Under the pieces are notes generated by a model. The model was not told the DNA's origin. It saw only the letters and a program-made list of their open reading frames with translations, and made no database searches. Shown piece by piece: positions 34,858 through 46,657 of a stretch of 64,000 bases of DNA. Positions within the stretch are counted from its first letter, which is position 1. Every line of letters starts with the position of its first letter. This DNA comes from Quercus robur (Eukaryota; Streptophyta; Magnoliopsida; Fagales; Fagaceae). Both the position numbers and the translations under genes were made by a program. The stretch spans positions 5,590,974-5,654,973 of the forward strand of contig NC_065536.1 of NCBI RefSeq assembly GCF_932294415.1. The letters are read 5' to 3'.

Positions 34858-35345
34858 TCAAATTGGCTATGGCGTTGTAGTGAAGGTCCTGGAGCTGCTT
34901 GGATCCCTTGCTTACCAAGAGCTCAGCTCAGCTGTGGCATCCGAAGTGATCTGAAAAAGATTGGGCGCACTGTCTCAGCCATCAAAGCTGTACTCCTGGA
35001 TGCTGAGGAGAAGCAAGTAAATGACTATAGGCTGAGTATTTGGCTAGGGGAGCTCAAAGAAGTTCTTAAAGATGCCGAGAATGTGCTGGATGAATTTCAG
35101 TACCTACTTCCGCAGAAGGAAGTCAGGAAGAGACATGGGAGCACTAGCAAAAAGGTGAGTCATTTCTTTTCAGCTTCTAATCCACTTGCAGTACATTTTG
35201 AAATGGCACATAAAATCAAAGGTTTTAGGAAGAGGGCAGATGAAATTGCAGCTGAGAAAGATAAATTCAATGATGGTCAAGGACTTGAAGATAGAAAGTT
35301 AAATATGCAGGAAAGGAGGGACATGACCCACTCCTTGTTTATCCT
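34858..35345 (+). pseudogene. CC-NLR (Rx N-terminal domain) fragment
   Basis: Encodes the coiled-coil start of an RGA-type disease-resistance protein: VVKVLELLGSLAYQELSSA, then, after a one-base frameshift near 34932, GIRSDLKKIGRTVSAIKAVL, LLDAEEKQVNDYRLSIWLGE, AENVLDEFQYLLPQKEVRKR and FFSASNPLAVHFEMAHKIKG. The NB-ARC domain (P-loop) is missing, and homology stops after RRDMTHSLF. 35490-35560 may hold a weak LRR trace (LKYLKLPASIVQ). It is clearly non-functional. Confidence 0.85.
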
Positions 35346-36059
35346 CGAGATTGTTAAAAATCAAGCACTGCCTCTCTCTCTTTCTCTAGAAAACTGTCTT
35401 GCATTCTGAAAATTTCTCTAAGATGCTCTTTCCGGATTTCTCTATGAGGTATCTCTAAAGACTTCTATGTAGAAGTAAAACTCAGCCACAAACTCAGCCC
35501 CTCAAGTATTTAAAACTGCCAGCAAGTATTGTGCAATTCACTTCTCACCTACCGCTGAATCTTTTACGGCCCCTTCATGTGCATTTAAGAAAAGACCAGC
35601 ATATTCAAAGGTTACATGGAGATCCGTCTAAGCTACAACAATAAGAACTACAAATTAATGACATTTAACATGTAAAAGAATTGAATTTATATATCTTAAC
35701 ATAACCATTTAAAAGCATTTCAAAAAAGGTTTAGGTGTACAAGCATAAGCATATTAGCAGTCAAAATGAAATTTTATTCTTGATAAGTATTTAAGAGTTT
35801 AAATTGAAAGATAAACCGGATTTTTCAGACTTCATATTTCATGCATTGAGTCATCGTTGATCATTCCTCATTCCAATTTTTTTTTAAATCACCAAAGGCT
35901 ATGATCTGTCATTGCTAAATGAGTAGATATTACGCTTATTTCAGTAAGAAATACATCCTTTGTGGAGTGTTGCTCAGCTTCACATCACAGCAGAAATACA
36001 TCCTTTTCAAGTATGCTACAGCAACCTCTTTCATTTTTTGCTCGCATTACTTTTCAAAA
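35346..36059. other. intergenic, no gene
   Basis: Apart from the doubtful LRR trace, nothing is supported. Confidence 0.5.
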
Positions 36060-36300
36060 TTTCAAATAGTCATAGGGCTTGCCAAAAAAGCAAAAAGCAA
36101 TCTGTTCCATGGGTGCTGCAAGATCATCGGCTTTTTGAAGCACTCTCTTGGCAACCATTCTAAACCCTATTCATTCCATTTGCTGCCCTATGCTTTGTAC
36201 ATCCTCCATGATGGCTTGAATTGGCCATCCAGGAAGGCTTGTATTCTTAAACAAGGCCACAGCTTCATATTTACTAGAAGAATAATATAACCTTTAGAAA
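36060..36300 (-). pseudogene. LINE RNase H remnant
   Basis: On the minus strand: YEAVALFKNTSLPGWPIQAI, then MEDVQSIGQQMEWIGFRMV and LQKADDLAA, the last third of an RVT_3 RNase H domain. Related pieces lie at 4436-4500 and 17890-18000. Confidence 0.65.
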
Positions 36301-36744
36301 TCCATAGGGTTGTATGACCCTATATCTGTTGAGACACAAGTTAAACTAGCTTCAAGATCATTTTGGAATTTACTAGTGTATGACCCCATATTTGTTTCAA
36401 TTATCATTTTCGAATTTTCAAACCATGGTCCGTTTCAATAACTAATAAGTGGCCTCTATCATCACAATCAAACCATTCATTAATTAAAATTGAAATTAAT
36501 CCAATAGCCAACACCAATAATGCATTTAAAATAAAAACCAACCTCTGTTCAAAGTGTTACTATTCTCATTTGTAAAACCCTAATATCCAAACAACCTTCA
36601 CAAATCACAAATACATCTGTAACCTGGTTACAACAAAGTAATGATTTAAAACAGAAACCACATACTTGGTAAGTGTTTGGAATAGGGCCTACCTAAACAA
36701 TCTTCAAGGAGCCTTTGTTTTTTCTCACAATAACACGAAACCTG

Positions 36745-39700
36745 CTTCATTTCCCTAGAGTCAAGAATGCAAGTTTCACAACATGTAATCACTTATAAAT
36801 GGATAAGGAGATGAATGAAAGCTCCCAAGGATATCAAATTTTGATGTTTCATGCAATTGATCAAGTAGGAAAATGAATAAGAAAACACTGAATGATTACT
36901 ATTTTAGAAGTCCAGGCATAACAACTAAAAACAAAAGGCAATATGTGAAGTGCCTTACTAAAAGAATGTTAGAGGAATTTCTGAGTTTCAAGTCATATTC
37001 TCTGTCTGCATCATCTCAAAAAAATTTGAGGACTTATTGTCTTATTCCCTGAAGCCTTCCGACCTGATTTAGATAAAGAATAGCAAACTCCGAAATCTAA
37101 AACACAACTAACAGCAGAATTACTTGACAATGAAAGAATCCAAAATCCATAAATGGCAATTGTCCAAAGCTGCAAAATCAACCGACCACTCTTTCTAGAA
37201 AACAGAGCCCCAAAATTTTTTAAATATAACAGCAACAAAGATTGATGAATGAGAATTTAGATTTACATCAAAAACAAGATCCTTTAAATGTAGACAACAA
37301 GCACTACATTGTTACAACACGTAAGTTTGAAGGGTATTATTCACCAAAGAGGAATCGAGGGCAAGGAAGGGTAGAAAGCATCTATGTTTAACAAAGAACG
37401 ATATAGGTTGAATGTATAACCTAACTATTTCTTACAAATTTAGGAGAAAAGGAAAGCTTTGCATATGAGGTTAGTAATATTAACAAGGGGATTGTAGGTA
37501 TGCCCAATCAATCAAAGGTCAGAATATTAGTCGAAGTAGAAAGAAGATAATCTCTAATATTAACTACTAAATAAGGAAAATCTACTAGTATTAATGGTCT
37601 TTGGTTGATATTTAATTGACCTATCACAAGCACCCAAATTGTCACTTGAGCATCACCAACTACAAACAAACTATTCTGTCATTTCAAACATAAACAAAAC
37701 TAATTCCATGTTTGCTATGTTGCATCAACTGAAACTGAAGATAACTATCCCAAAATTAACAACACTAGTGCCCAACATATTTTCAAGGAAAGATAAAAAA
37801 AATAAATAGTAAAAAAAATGGAATGGAAAAAAACAACCAAGCGCCAATACAAGAAAAGAAATATCACCAATAAAAGAAAAACTTGAAACAAATATACCCT
37901 GTCCTTAATCATTATCAATATGTCAATATGATTACAGTAAAAAGTAAAACAATAAACTTACTCCATTATAGAGATGGCTTTATCTATTGGGAGGGAGGGA
38001 GACATGAAAAAATTCTAGAATGTTCTTATCTACTTGATTAGATGACAGCATGTCAAATACTATGCTTGCAGTGGTTGCATCTGCTGAAAATCCCTTGTCA
38101 ACCATTATGTGGAGATATTTCGTCGCCTTTGATGTCTCATTATGTCGCAGTAACCCTTGGATAATTCTGTTATATGTGCGATCGTTGGGAGAGCACCCAT
38201 TCCCATCCATTTTCTCAACCAACTCACATGCTTCATCTAGTAGTCCCTCTTGGCAAAGCCCCTTGATCATAATATTGTAAGTTGGAACATCAGGCTGCAA
38301 TCCTTTGGTAGGGAGACTATAAAAGAGTTCTCTAGCAATTGTAAGCTTCCTGATATTACAGAAACCGTCAATCAAGATGTTGTAATAAATCAAAGCATTA
38401 TGGCTCAGCCTTTTGTCATCAATCTCTTGAAACAATGCCATTGCCTTAGCGATTTGTTTATTCTTAAGAAGGCCATCTAACAAGATGGCATAGGTCTGGG
38501 GATTTGGATGTTGGCCAAAAGCTTGCATGTTATGGAATAGCTCAAGCGCAGCTTGGGGTCTCTTTACTTGGCAAAAGCCACCCATAAGAGTGTTGTAAGT
38601 CACAACATCAGGAATCATTCCTTTGTTGGACATTTCATGAAAGAGACGCATTGCCTCATCAATTTTTTTACTTTTGCAATATCCATTTATCAATATGCTA
38701 TAGCTAAACACATCAGGCAAACAACCCCTCTCAACCATCGTATTAAATGCTTTGATAGCATCATCCATTTTGTTTTGCAAACAGTAACCGTCAATCAAAG
38801 AGTTATAGGTGACGGAATTAGGCTCAATGCCTCTTTGAACCATTTCAGTAAAAACTTCTTTTGCCTTTGTCAACATCCCTTCCTTGCAAAGTGTGTCCAC
38901 CAAAATGTTAAAGGTGTACACATCTGGAATGGTCTTCCTTTGCATCATCTCATTCAACAAAGTGGCAGCCTCCCTCCACCGGCCAAAATTGCATAGTCCT
39001 TGAATTAAGCAATTGTAAGTGACAATGTTTGGCTGAATGCCTTTACTCATCATTTCAGACAAAAGGTTTGAAGCCTCAGTTACCAATTTGTCCTTACATA
39101 AACTGTCAATGATCGTGCTATACAGCACCACATTAGATTCAAAATTCCGTTTTTCTACTGTCCTTAGCAACCTAATAGCTGCACCAGTCTCCCCAATCTT
39201 ACACAGACCGTTTACTATTGTCCCAACAGTAATCACATCAGGTTGATACCCTTTGTTCTCCATTTCTTCTACCAACCTCACAGCTCCAGAAACATTACCT
39301 TGAAGACAGAGACCTTTAAGAAGAGTGTTTAGGGTTACATGGTCTGGTTGATAACCAAGTTTCAAAATTGTTGCTAAGACAGAGAACCCAAAATCGACCC
39401 GGTTCAAATGGCAGTAACAATTAATCAAAACATTGAGAGTACAAACATTGGGAGTAATTCCAAAGGAGCCCATATCTCTAATTAGAGTACTGACTATGGA
39501 GTAATGCTTCATTCTTGCAATGGCACCCAACAATTGAGTAAAATCGACAATGGAAGGCAAAGGGTGCATGTGAAGCATTTTATCAAACAGGTCTAAGGCA
39601 TGATCAAGATTCTTAAAGGTTCTACATTTGCAGTGATCTCTCACAGATTTCAAAAACTGATTCCGATTCTGATTAGGGATTTTTGCATTTTCTCTTCTAC

Positions 39701-40989
39701 TGCTAATATTATTAGTAGAATAAGTAAAAGCATGAAATGGAAGGCTTCCTCTAATAATCAAACGACTGTATACAGAAACAAGAGAGGATGTTGATTTACC
39801 CATTTCCTCGAGAAGAAGAAGAAGCAAAGCTAGTTTGGTGTTCACAATGACTGACTCAGGCAGCTACCAATTCGGGTCGGGTTTGGTTTCAGCTGAGCTC
39901 CGGAACTTGTAAAAGGAGAAATCGTGGTGATGGAGTTGGCAAATCAGAGAGCGAAACTGGAAGCTGTGAGCTGTGAGTGGGAACCGTACGAGGGAGTGAG
40001 AATGAAAGTGTATTTGCTAATGGAAAACTCATTCAAGTAAAATATTGTTTAGTTAAAAGAGCCCTAACAAAACAAAATAAATTATTGTTGATATATTTTT
40101 ATTTTTTTATTTATTATGATATATTTTATAGTATTACTTCCTAATTTTTTTAAATTACTAAAATACATTTTTGGTCCAAATTTTAATTTATGAGATTTTT
40201 TTTTTTGAAAAATAATTCTTATTTATGAGATTTAAGTGGTCTCTTTTATTTGTTAACTAGTTTTATGCCATACAATGTACGGTTTAGTGAAAGAATTATA
40301 TATAAATTTTAAAAATATTTTTTTGATAATATAATTAAATTTAATAACAAATAAATAGTAAAAATATTTTATAGATAATGGCAAGTTTTAAATTTCTAAA
40401 AGCTCTTAGTAGTAATTTTATTTCAAAAACACTAATTAATGATTGAAGAGAAACGTTATATCCGGTTAGACTAAAACAACTTTTACTTGTTCAAATAACA
40501 ATTAAGGCGGAGTAAAGAGAGGAACAACAAATAATAATTATAACATATGGACATAATAATATTTATATTTAATTATAATGACTCGCTTGCATCTCAAAGT
40601 GTCAAATTAATATCAACACTAAACATGCTAGGATGTTTTTGTTAATTAATGTAAATAAGCAAAAAATTAATATCAACATCTAACACCCTACTATTGCATG
40701 AATTATGATTAAAATTGACCTAATATTTTTACTTTAACCCCAAGAAATCATCCCGAATTTACAAATTAAAAACTACCCAAATTTATATATAAGAAAAAAT
40801 TGAAAGCAAAATTCACTACAACACACACATAAATATATACACACAAAGAAATTCTAAATTCATTAATTACAAACAATATAAATTTCTAAACATTAAAAAA
40901 AATATGGAATTAGATTTAAAGTAAAGACACTCACATCAAAGTTGACTTAACTTTGACAGAAGGGGGAAGTCATGTAGATTTCACATGAA
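36745..40989. repeat. segmental duplication, copy 2 (PPR locus)
   Basis: Matches 5770-9838 in the same orientation. The 3' flank homology extends further left (to about 36180) with the third copy at 17890-19260. The right end, after the phrase GTAGATTTCACAT, runs into a (TA)n tract. A degenerate Helitron-like end is also present at about 40256, as in copy 1. Confidence 0.9.
37980..39845 (-). CDS. P-class PPR protein, restorer-of-fertility-like, copy 2
   Basis: Intact intronless frame of 621 codons with the same layout as copy 1: presequence-like start, 14 PPR motifs from residue 99 to 589, half motif at the end. I count 42 residue differences from copy 1. Ten fall in motif 1 (99-133), only four between 134 and about 465, and 28 after that; residues 1-98 are identical. 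Residue 413 (position 35 of motif 9) is Asp here and Asn in copy 1. Residue 589 (position 35 of motif 14) is also Asp here and Asn in copy 1. A mitochondrial RNA-binding role is inferred from the family; no target can be read from the sequence. Confidence 0.93.
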   Translation of the reverse strand: MNTKLALLLLLLEEMGKSTSSLVSVYSRLIIRGSLPFHAFTYSTNNISSRRENAKIPNQNRNQFLKSVRDHCKCRTFKNLDHALDLFDKMLHMHPLPSIVDFTQLLGAIARMKHYSIVSTLIRDMGSFGITPNVCTLNVLINCYCHLNRVDFGFSVLATILKLGYQPDHVTLNTLLKGLCLQGNVSGAVRLVEEMENKGYQPDVITVGTIVNGLCKIGETGAAIRLLRTVEKRNFESNVVLYSTIIDSLCKDKLVTEASNLLSEMMSKGIQPNIVTYNCLIQGLCNFGRWREAATLLNEMMQRKTIPDVYTFNILVDTLCKEGMLTKAKEVFTEMVQRGIEPNSVTYNSLIDGYCLQNKMDDAIKAFNTMVERGCLPDVFSYSILINGYCKSKKIDEAMRLFHEMSNKGMIPDVVTYNTLMGGFCQVKRPQAALELFHNMQAFGQHPNPQTYAILLDGLLKNKQIAKAMALFQEIDDKRLSHNALIYYNILIDGFCNIRKLTIARELFYSLPTKGLQPDVPTYNIMIKGLCQEGLLDEACELVEKMDGNGCSPNDRTYNRIIQGLLRHNETSKATKYLHIMVDKGFSADATTASIVFDMLSSNQVDKNILEFFHVSLPPNR

Positions 40990-41094
40990 AGTTGAATATA
41001 TATATATATATATATATATATTTTTAACACAAGTTATCCAAAAATATAAGTAAATGCTTACGTAGAAAAATTATTAATAAGATGAAAAGTCACT

Positions 41095-41844
41095 TGTAAG
41101 GACACGATTCTCGAGCGGCCCAACGGTGGCGTTGGGCTCACGCGTGATGGATCCCTCACAATAAATTTTGTAGAGAGTGGGCTTGAAAGGCTGGAGTTGG
41201 ATCACGGGACGTTAGTACAGGCCGGACATGAGACAAACCTAGACTGGAAAAGGCTTTAGTCCGGTTATCTAACCCATTAACTTTATGAATTGAGGGATTG
41301 GGCTCCTCGGATAATGTCCGAGGAGCACTAATGTATCCTCCGGTTACCTGTCGATGGGTTATCCCTGGTGGAGCATATATACTTTCCGGGCATTCTCATT
41401 CCTGGAGTCTTTCTTAGACAATGAGATGGATCCCCCTACTTTGTTACCTTGCGTTTTCTTTTATACTAGCCTACGTTCATTATCCCCCGTCCACGTGTAG
41501 GGTCGACTTTTCCAGGACAGAGATTTGTCCCATCAGTCTAATCCCGAAATTGTGGGAGATGGTCCATAAAGCCTAAGAATCCGGCTCTGTTAGGTGCGAT
41601 GTCATGTCAATGAAGGGTATTAAGGACTATTTCCCTGAGATATTTTCTGATCTTTTAAGTTTGCTTGTATTCCACTTTCGTCAATGGGATTCTGGGTCTT
41701 CCGAGGACCGAGCAGTCCTCGGACGTATCTTTGGGCCACATCGGGCTCACTATTTTTGGGCTTGGGCCCTGGCCTCCTTTAGTTTGGGGCCTGTGGACTC
41801 CCTATAAGCGAGCGAGCCGGGCCCATAAACTATTGGGCCCCACA
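41095..41844 (-). repeat. LTR, left copy (3' LTR on the minus strand)
   Basis: 750 bp. It differs from the right LTR at eight positions by eye, all transitions. Confidence 0.95.
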
Positions 41845-42129
41845 ATAGCCCCTCAAAACCCTGCTGTCCAACGTCTTGGTTGGAAAGGTGGGTTTTGGTA
41901 ATACCGAGCCTTAACTGCGGCTCATTTAATTCGGCCCTTGATCAACGTTGGCGACTCTTCACCTCCACGAGGAATGCGTCGGTCTACAAGATATTCCCCT
42001 CGATTTACGCGTGATGCGCTTATTCCGTTCGGTTATCCGTAGCACGCCTTTAATATCTTCCTTTTACGAGACCTCCCCAACCTAACGGTTACTGATAGCG
42101 TGGGGGAATGAAACGGATGCACATTTATT

Positions 42130-42900
42130 CGCAGATTTCCTTGGGGATCAGAACGTGTTACGCACCCTCGTCTTACTCCCCTATATAAAGAGAGAGCACA
42201 AAAGGTGATTCTCTCATATCTGAATCCCTCAAGCCCTTCTCATAGTTCATTTCTTCCGTCTGGTTATTCCTTATCCAATAATACATCCTCCATAATAGTC
42301 AACCATGAATAAATCCTTCCTTTCTCAGAAACGCCATGTCCTAACAAAACTTGAGATGGCTCGGTCAGGGCAAGGATGGCGGAGACTCAAGATTTGCCTC
42401 CCCATTCTTTTAGCCAAAATCCGAAGCAGGGACCCGTCACACCTCACTTCCGGTGTGACTGAGTCGAAAACCTCCCTTGTCATCTCCATCCGCTCTCTCA
42501 TGAGCATACCTAATATGGCTCCCCTTCTCCCTCTTTTGCTCCTTTTACTTTCTTTTCATTGCTTCCCTCTTCTTCTCCTCCTTCCTACTCATGTCCTCCA
42601 TCTTCTCTTTCCCTTGCTTTCTTCAGCGACAAGAGTTTGCTGAAGTGCTTCCATGTGTTCCAATTCTTCTTCCTTCTCCTTCTCTTCTGTAAAAGGCTCT
42701 TATCCTGATATGAGCAGTACTGAGGCAAAGATTTCAGAGAGACTTTGAAGGCGCTTTCAGAAGACTCCTGGCGGTTTACTTATCTGTATTACGGATGTTA
42801 TTACTGCTTCGGCAGTTCATTTTTGTATAGGCTTGTGTAAGCCCTTCCTTGTACGTTGTAATAATAATTTTTTACATTAATAAAAGTTACTGTTATTCTA
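42130..42900 (+). promoter_or_regulatory. possible antisense transcription unit 1 inside the LTR element
   Basis: A strong TATA box (CTATATAAAG, 42181-42190) on the strand opposite to the element is followed by a pyrimidine-rich leader, a short frame from 42305 and an AATAAA-like end near 42880. The phrase TTTTAGCCAAAATCCGAAGC is shared with unit 2 (as TTTTAGTCAAAATCCGAAGC). No known protein is encoded. Confidence 0.4.
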
Positions 42901-43269
42901 TTTCGCATGTTCTGTTTATATGTTTTAATAAATTTGCAAGTTCTGCTCGGCACAGTAGTATAGCATTTGAACCAATGACAACTAAGGCCAAAATACTTGC
43001 TAATAAAAAGACGCCATAATAACTTTAACAAAATTATTATTCGACATAACAATCCGACCAGTGAGGAACGAGACTTACCTTAACATTAGTCGCGATGGGG
43101 ACTAAGTGCTTGATAAGGTGTAAGAAGTAATTATCCGAGGACATGTCACCCTTTCAATGAGCAATTTCCTTAGGCCAACGATCATCGGTTCGTTACGCCA
43201 TATTCTTAACACACTGGCCTTAACCTTTTCTAGTATTTAAGCCGAGAAACTTCTCCATCCGAGTAGTTG

Positions 43270-43590
43270 ATTTCCCAAAAGGCCTGAGTCCGAGAACTTC
43301 GCACAGCTAGGGTTTTGTTTAGAACGTATACTTTTTCTTTTAGGTGCTCGGTTTCCCCATAGGCTTGAGTCCGAGGGCCATGCAAGTCCTAAGTTCTGTC
43401 CAAGACTTATAAGATATCTTTTTTATGTTCTTGGTGTCCCTCTAGGCTTGAGTCCGAGGACCATGCAAGTCCTAGGTTCTGTCCAAGACTTATAAGATAT
43501 CTTTTTCGTACTTGGTTTTCCCATAGGCTTGAGTCCGAGGACCATGCAAGTCCTAGGTTCTGTCCAAGACTCTATGAGTTCAGATTCTCC
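43270..43590. repeat. minor array, three to four units of the 70-83-bp repeat
   Basis: Three clear copies (ATGCAAGTCCTAGGTTCTGT in place of ATGCAAGGCCTTGGTTCTGT) and one decayed copy near 43270. It lies about 1.3 kb from the main array. Confidence 0.8.
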
Positions 43591-43889
43591 CTTTCATAAG
43601 GCATTTCCCAAGGCGCCGAACAGGGGTTGTCCTCGGCCACGGCCATTGCTCGGCGTGGGCCACAGTACCTGGGCCCTCACGCAAAGCAGGCCCGGGGCCA
43701 CGAATCCACTTAGCCCATGAATTAAGAGATATTTCTGCAACTTCTGGCCACGTGGTACTCTCTGATATCACAATGACCGAGGTGCGCCTTTACGAGGCTC
43801 TTTAATCTTGTGGTTGCAGTTGATGTTGGAAGTTGAGCCAGAACTGTTTTGTCTGTAGCGTTCCTTGGGACGCCGCGTGAGTTGACTGC

Positions 43890-44560
43890 TATCACCTTGT
43901 CTTTTCAAATAAATGGGAGGGAGAGAAAGTTGCTTTATATACGCACAAATCCTTCAGATTTTCTCCCACATCACAGCTTCCATATCCGGAGCTCTCCTCC
44001 CTTAGCATAACATGTTTAAGGCAAGGGTTGGAAAGAAAGAACTTTCTCCGCCGCAGATGCACCCTGCCTTTATGAGACTCAGAATAGTACGGTATGGGCA
44101 CAGGAAGCTTAAGTTCAGGAGAATACTTCATTTCGACCGAGGGGGAAGGGAATCTTTCCCTCTTTTAGTCAAAATCCGAAGCAGGTTCTGTCCATGCCAG
44201 AATTTTGGTGTGGCAGAAGAAAGATTTTCCGCCATCAGCGCCTCTGCTTTGCGGCAGGCGTATATTTAGAGAAAGGCCCTCAACCTCCAACTCCCTGCAC
44301 CTTTCCTTCAACGGTGTCAGGTTCAAGTTGGGTCTCTTTTGCTGTTTGAGTTGTGGGCATGTGAAAGCATTGAGGAAGAAAAAGGTCTTGGAGCTGTAGC
44401 CAACCTCTCCTCTGATCTACCTCCTCAGCTTCATTTTGTTCTCTTGTATTTTCCTTTCTTCTTGGTTATGTAGTGAGCTTCGACACAAACTGATTCCTGC
44501 TTTTTCATTGTACGCTGTACTATTTCTTTGTTTTAGTAAGAATGGAAATTTCTTTACTTG
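43890..44560 (+). promoter_or_regulatory. possible antisense transcription unit 2 inside the LTR element
   Basis: TATA-like TTTATATA at 43934-43941, then a leader and a body that shares a phrase with unit 1. The tail, TTGTACGCTGTACTATTTC, resembles a plant 3' end. Non-coding as far as I can see. Confidence 0.35.
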
Positions 44561-44854
44561 TTTTGAACACTGTTTCTTTGACAACACTGTTTCTTGAATG
44601 GTTGTGCCCTATGTGTGCGTTTCTTCAAGAATATTTAGAGCAAAATGGCTTGAAGCATAATTTAACTAACTCCAATTTACCAACACTACCAGGCATTATA
44701 TCGATAATTCATAATAAATCAAACTTAAGAAAACTAACCGGGATATCAGTTGGATATTCTGTGATAAGCGCGCGAATATCGTCCAAGGCTGATGATTTCT
44801 AAGCAATCCATCTGAGCAATCGACTGGGATATAGGGAACTCCGATGATGCTTTT

Positions 44855-46436
44855 GTGTATTTGGTTTCCCCACAGGCTTGGGTCCGAGGACCATGCAAGG
44901 CCTTGGTTCTGTCCAAAACTTGTGAGGTATCTTGTTTGTACTTGGTTTCCCCATAGGCTTGGGTCCGAGGACCATGCAATGCCTTGGTTCTGTCCAAAAC
45001 TTTTTTGTATTTGGTTTCCCCATAGGCTTGAGTCCGAGGACCATGCAATGCCTTGGTTCTGTCCAAAACTTATAAGATCTCTTTTTTGTACTTGGTTTCC
45101 CCATAGGCTTGGGTCCAAGGACCATGCAAGGCCTTGGTTCTGTCCAAAACTTATGAGATCTCTTTTTTGTACTTGGTTTCCCCATAGGCTTGGGTCTGAG
45201 GACCATGCAAGGCCTTGGTTCTGTCCAAAACTTTTTTGTATTTGGTTTCCCCATAGGCTTGAGTCCGAGGACCATGCAATGCCTTGGTTCTGTCCAAAAC
45301 TTTTTTGTATTTGGTTTCCCCATAGGCTTGAGTCCGAGGACCATGCAAGGCCTTGGTTCTGTCCAAAACTTTTTTTTATTCGGTTTCCCCATAGGCTTGA
45401 GTCCGAGGACCATGCAAGGCCTTGGTTCTGTCCAAAACTTTTTTTTTGTATTTGGTTTCCCCATAGGCTTGGGTCTGAGGACCATGCAAGGCCTTGGTTC
45501 TGTCCAAAACTTTTTTGTATTTGGTTTCCCCATAGGCTTGAGTCCGAGGACCATGCAATGCCTTGGTTCTGTCCAAAACTTTTTTGTATTTGGTTTCCCC
45601 ATAGGCTTGAGTCCGAGGACCATGCAATGCCTTGATTCTGTCCAAAACTTTTTGTATTTGGTTTCCCCATAGGCTTGAGTCCGAGGACCATGCAAGGCCT
45701 TGGTTCTGTCCAAAACTTTTTTGTATTTGGTTTCCCCATAGGCTTGAGTCCGAGGACCATGCAAGGCCTTGGTTCTGTCCAAAACTTTTTTTTTGTATTT
45801 GGTTTCCCCATAGGCTTGGGTCTGAAGACCATGCAATGCCTTGGTTCTGTCCAAAACTTATAAGATCTCTTTTTTGTACTTGGTTTCCCCATAGGCTTGG
45901 GTCCGAGGACCATGCAAGGCCTTGGTTCTGTCCAAAACTTGTGAGATATCTTGTTTGTGTACTTGGTTTCCCCATAGGCTTGGGTCTGAGGACCATGCAA
46001 GGCCTTGGTTCTGTCCAAAACTTTTTTGTATTTGGTTTCCCCATAGGCTTGAGTCCGAGGACCATGCAAGGCCTTGGTTCTGTCCAAAACTTTTTTTTTG
46101 TATTTGATTTCCCCATAGGCTTGAGTCCGAGGACCATGCAATGCCTTGGTTCTGTCCAAAACTTGTGAGATATCTTGTTTGTGTACTTGGTTTCCCCATA
46201 GGCTTGGGTCTGAAGACCATGCAAGGCCTTGGTTCTGTCCAAGACTTATAAGATATCTTTTTTATGTACTTGGTTTCCCCATAGGCTTGGGTCCGAGGAC
46301 CATGCAAGGCCTTGGTTCTGTCCAAGACTTATAAGATATCTTTTTTATGTACTTGGTTTCCCCATAGGCTTGGGTCCGAGGACCATGCAAGGCCTTGGTT
46401 CTGTCCAAAACTTGTGAGATATCTTGTTTGGAGGTC
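44855..46436. repeat. 21-unit tandem array inside the LTR element
   Basis: Twenty-one units of roughly 60-83 bp, each with TTGGTTTCCCCATAGGCTTG, then GTCCGAGGACCATGCA, then GGCCTTGGTTCTGTCC, then AAAACTT. Two main linker types occur: a short one (T-run then GTATT) and a long one (GTGAGATATCTTGTTTGTGT or ATAAGATCTC). The units lack stop codons in several frames, so long frames cross it on both strands. These are by-products of the repeat. Confidence 0.95.
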
Positions 46437-46637
46437 AGCCCCTTGGCCATGACGGGGGGAGCAGATTTGGGGTCGGAAGCCCCTAGAGAAACCCACGCCG
46501 TTAGCGGTGCAAGGCGTAACCCCTAGCAGAAGTTTATGGCGGAGCAACAACTGCACGTCGCCGGAAATGAGAAAGACTCGTGAATCTCCGCTTGCTAGAG
46601 AGCTGACTTATGCGCCACTCGCGCCAACGCGCAAGCC

Positions 46638-46655
46638 TTCCCACAGACGGCGCCA
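46638..46655 (-). other. primer binding site of the LTR element
   Basis: On the minus strand this is TGGCGCCGTCTGTGGGAA, two bases after the LTR end. This form is common in plant gypsy-type elements. Confidence 0.8.
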
Positions 46656-46657
46656 AT

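Noticed and set aside
44696-46242. Long overlapping frames (up to 487 codons) on both strands of the array
   Set aside because: They exist because the tandem unit lacks stops in several frames. The encoded peptides are the same unit read in different frames, with no known domain.
44855-46436. CRISPR-like regular repeat
   Set aside because: Units are contiguous repeats with no unique spacers, inside a plant LTR element.
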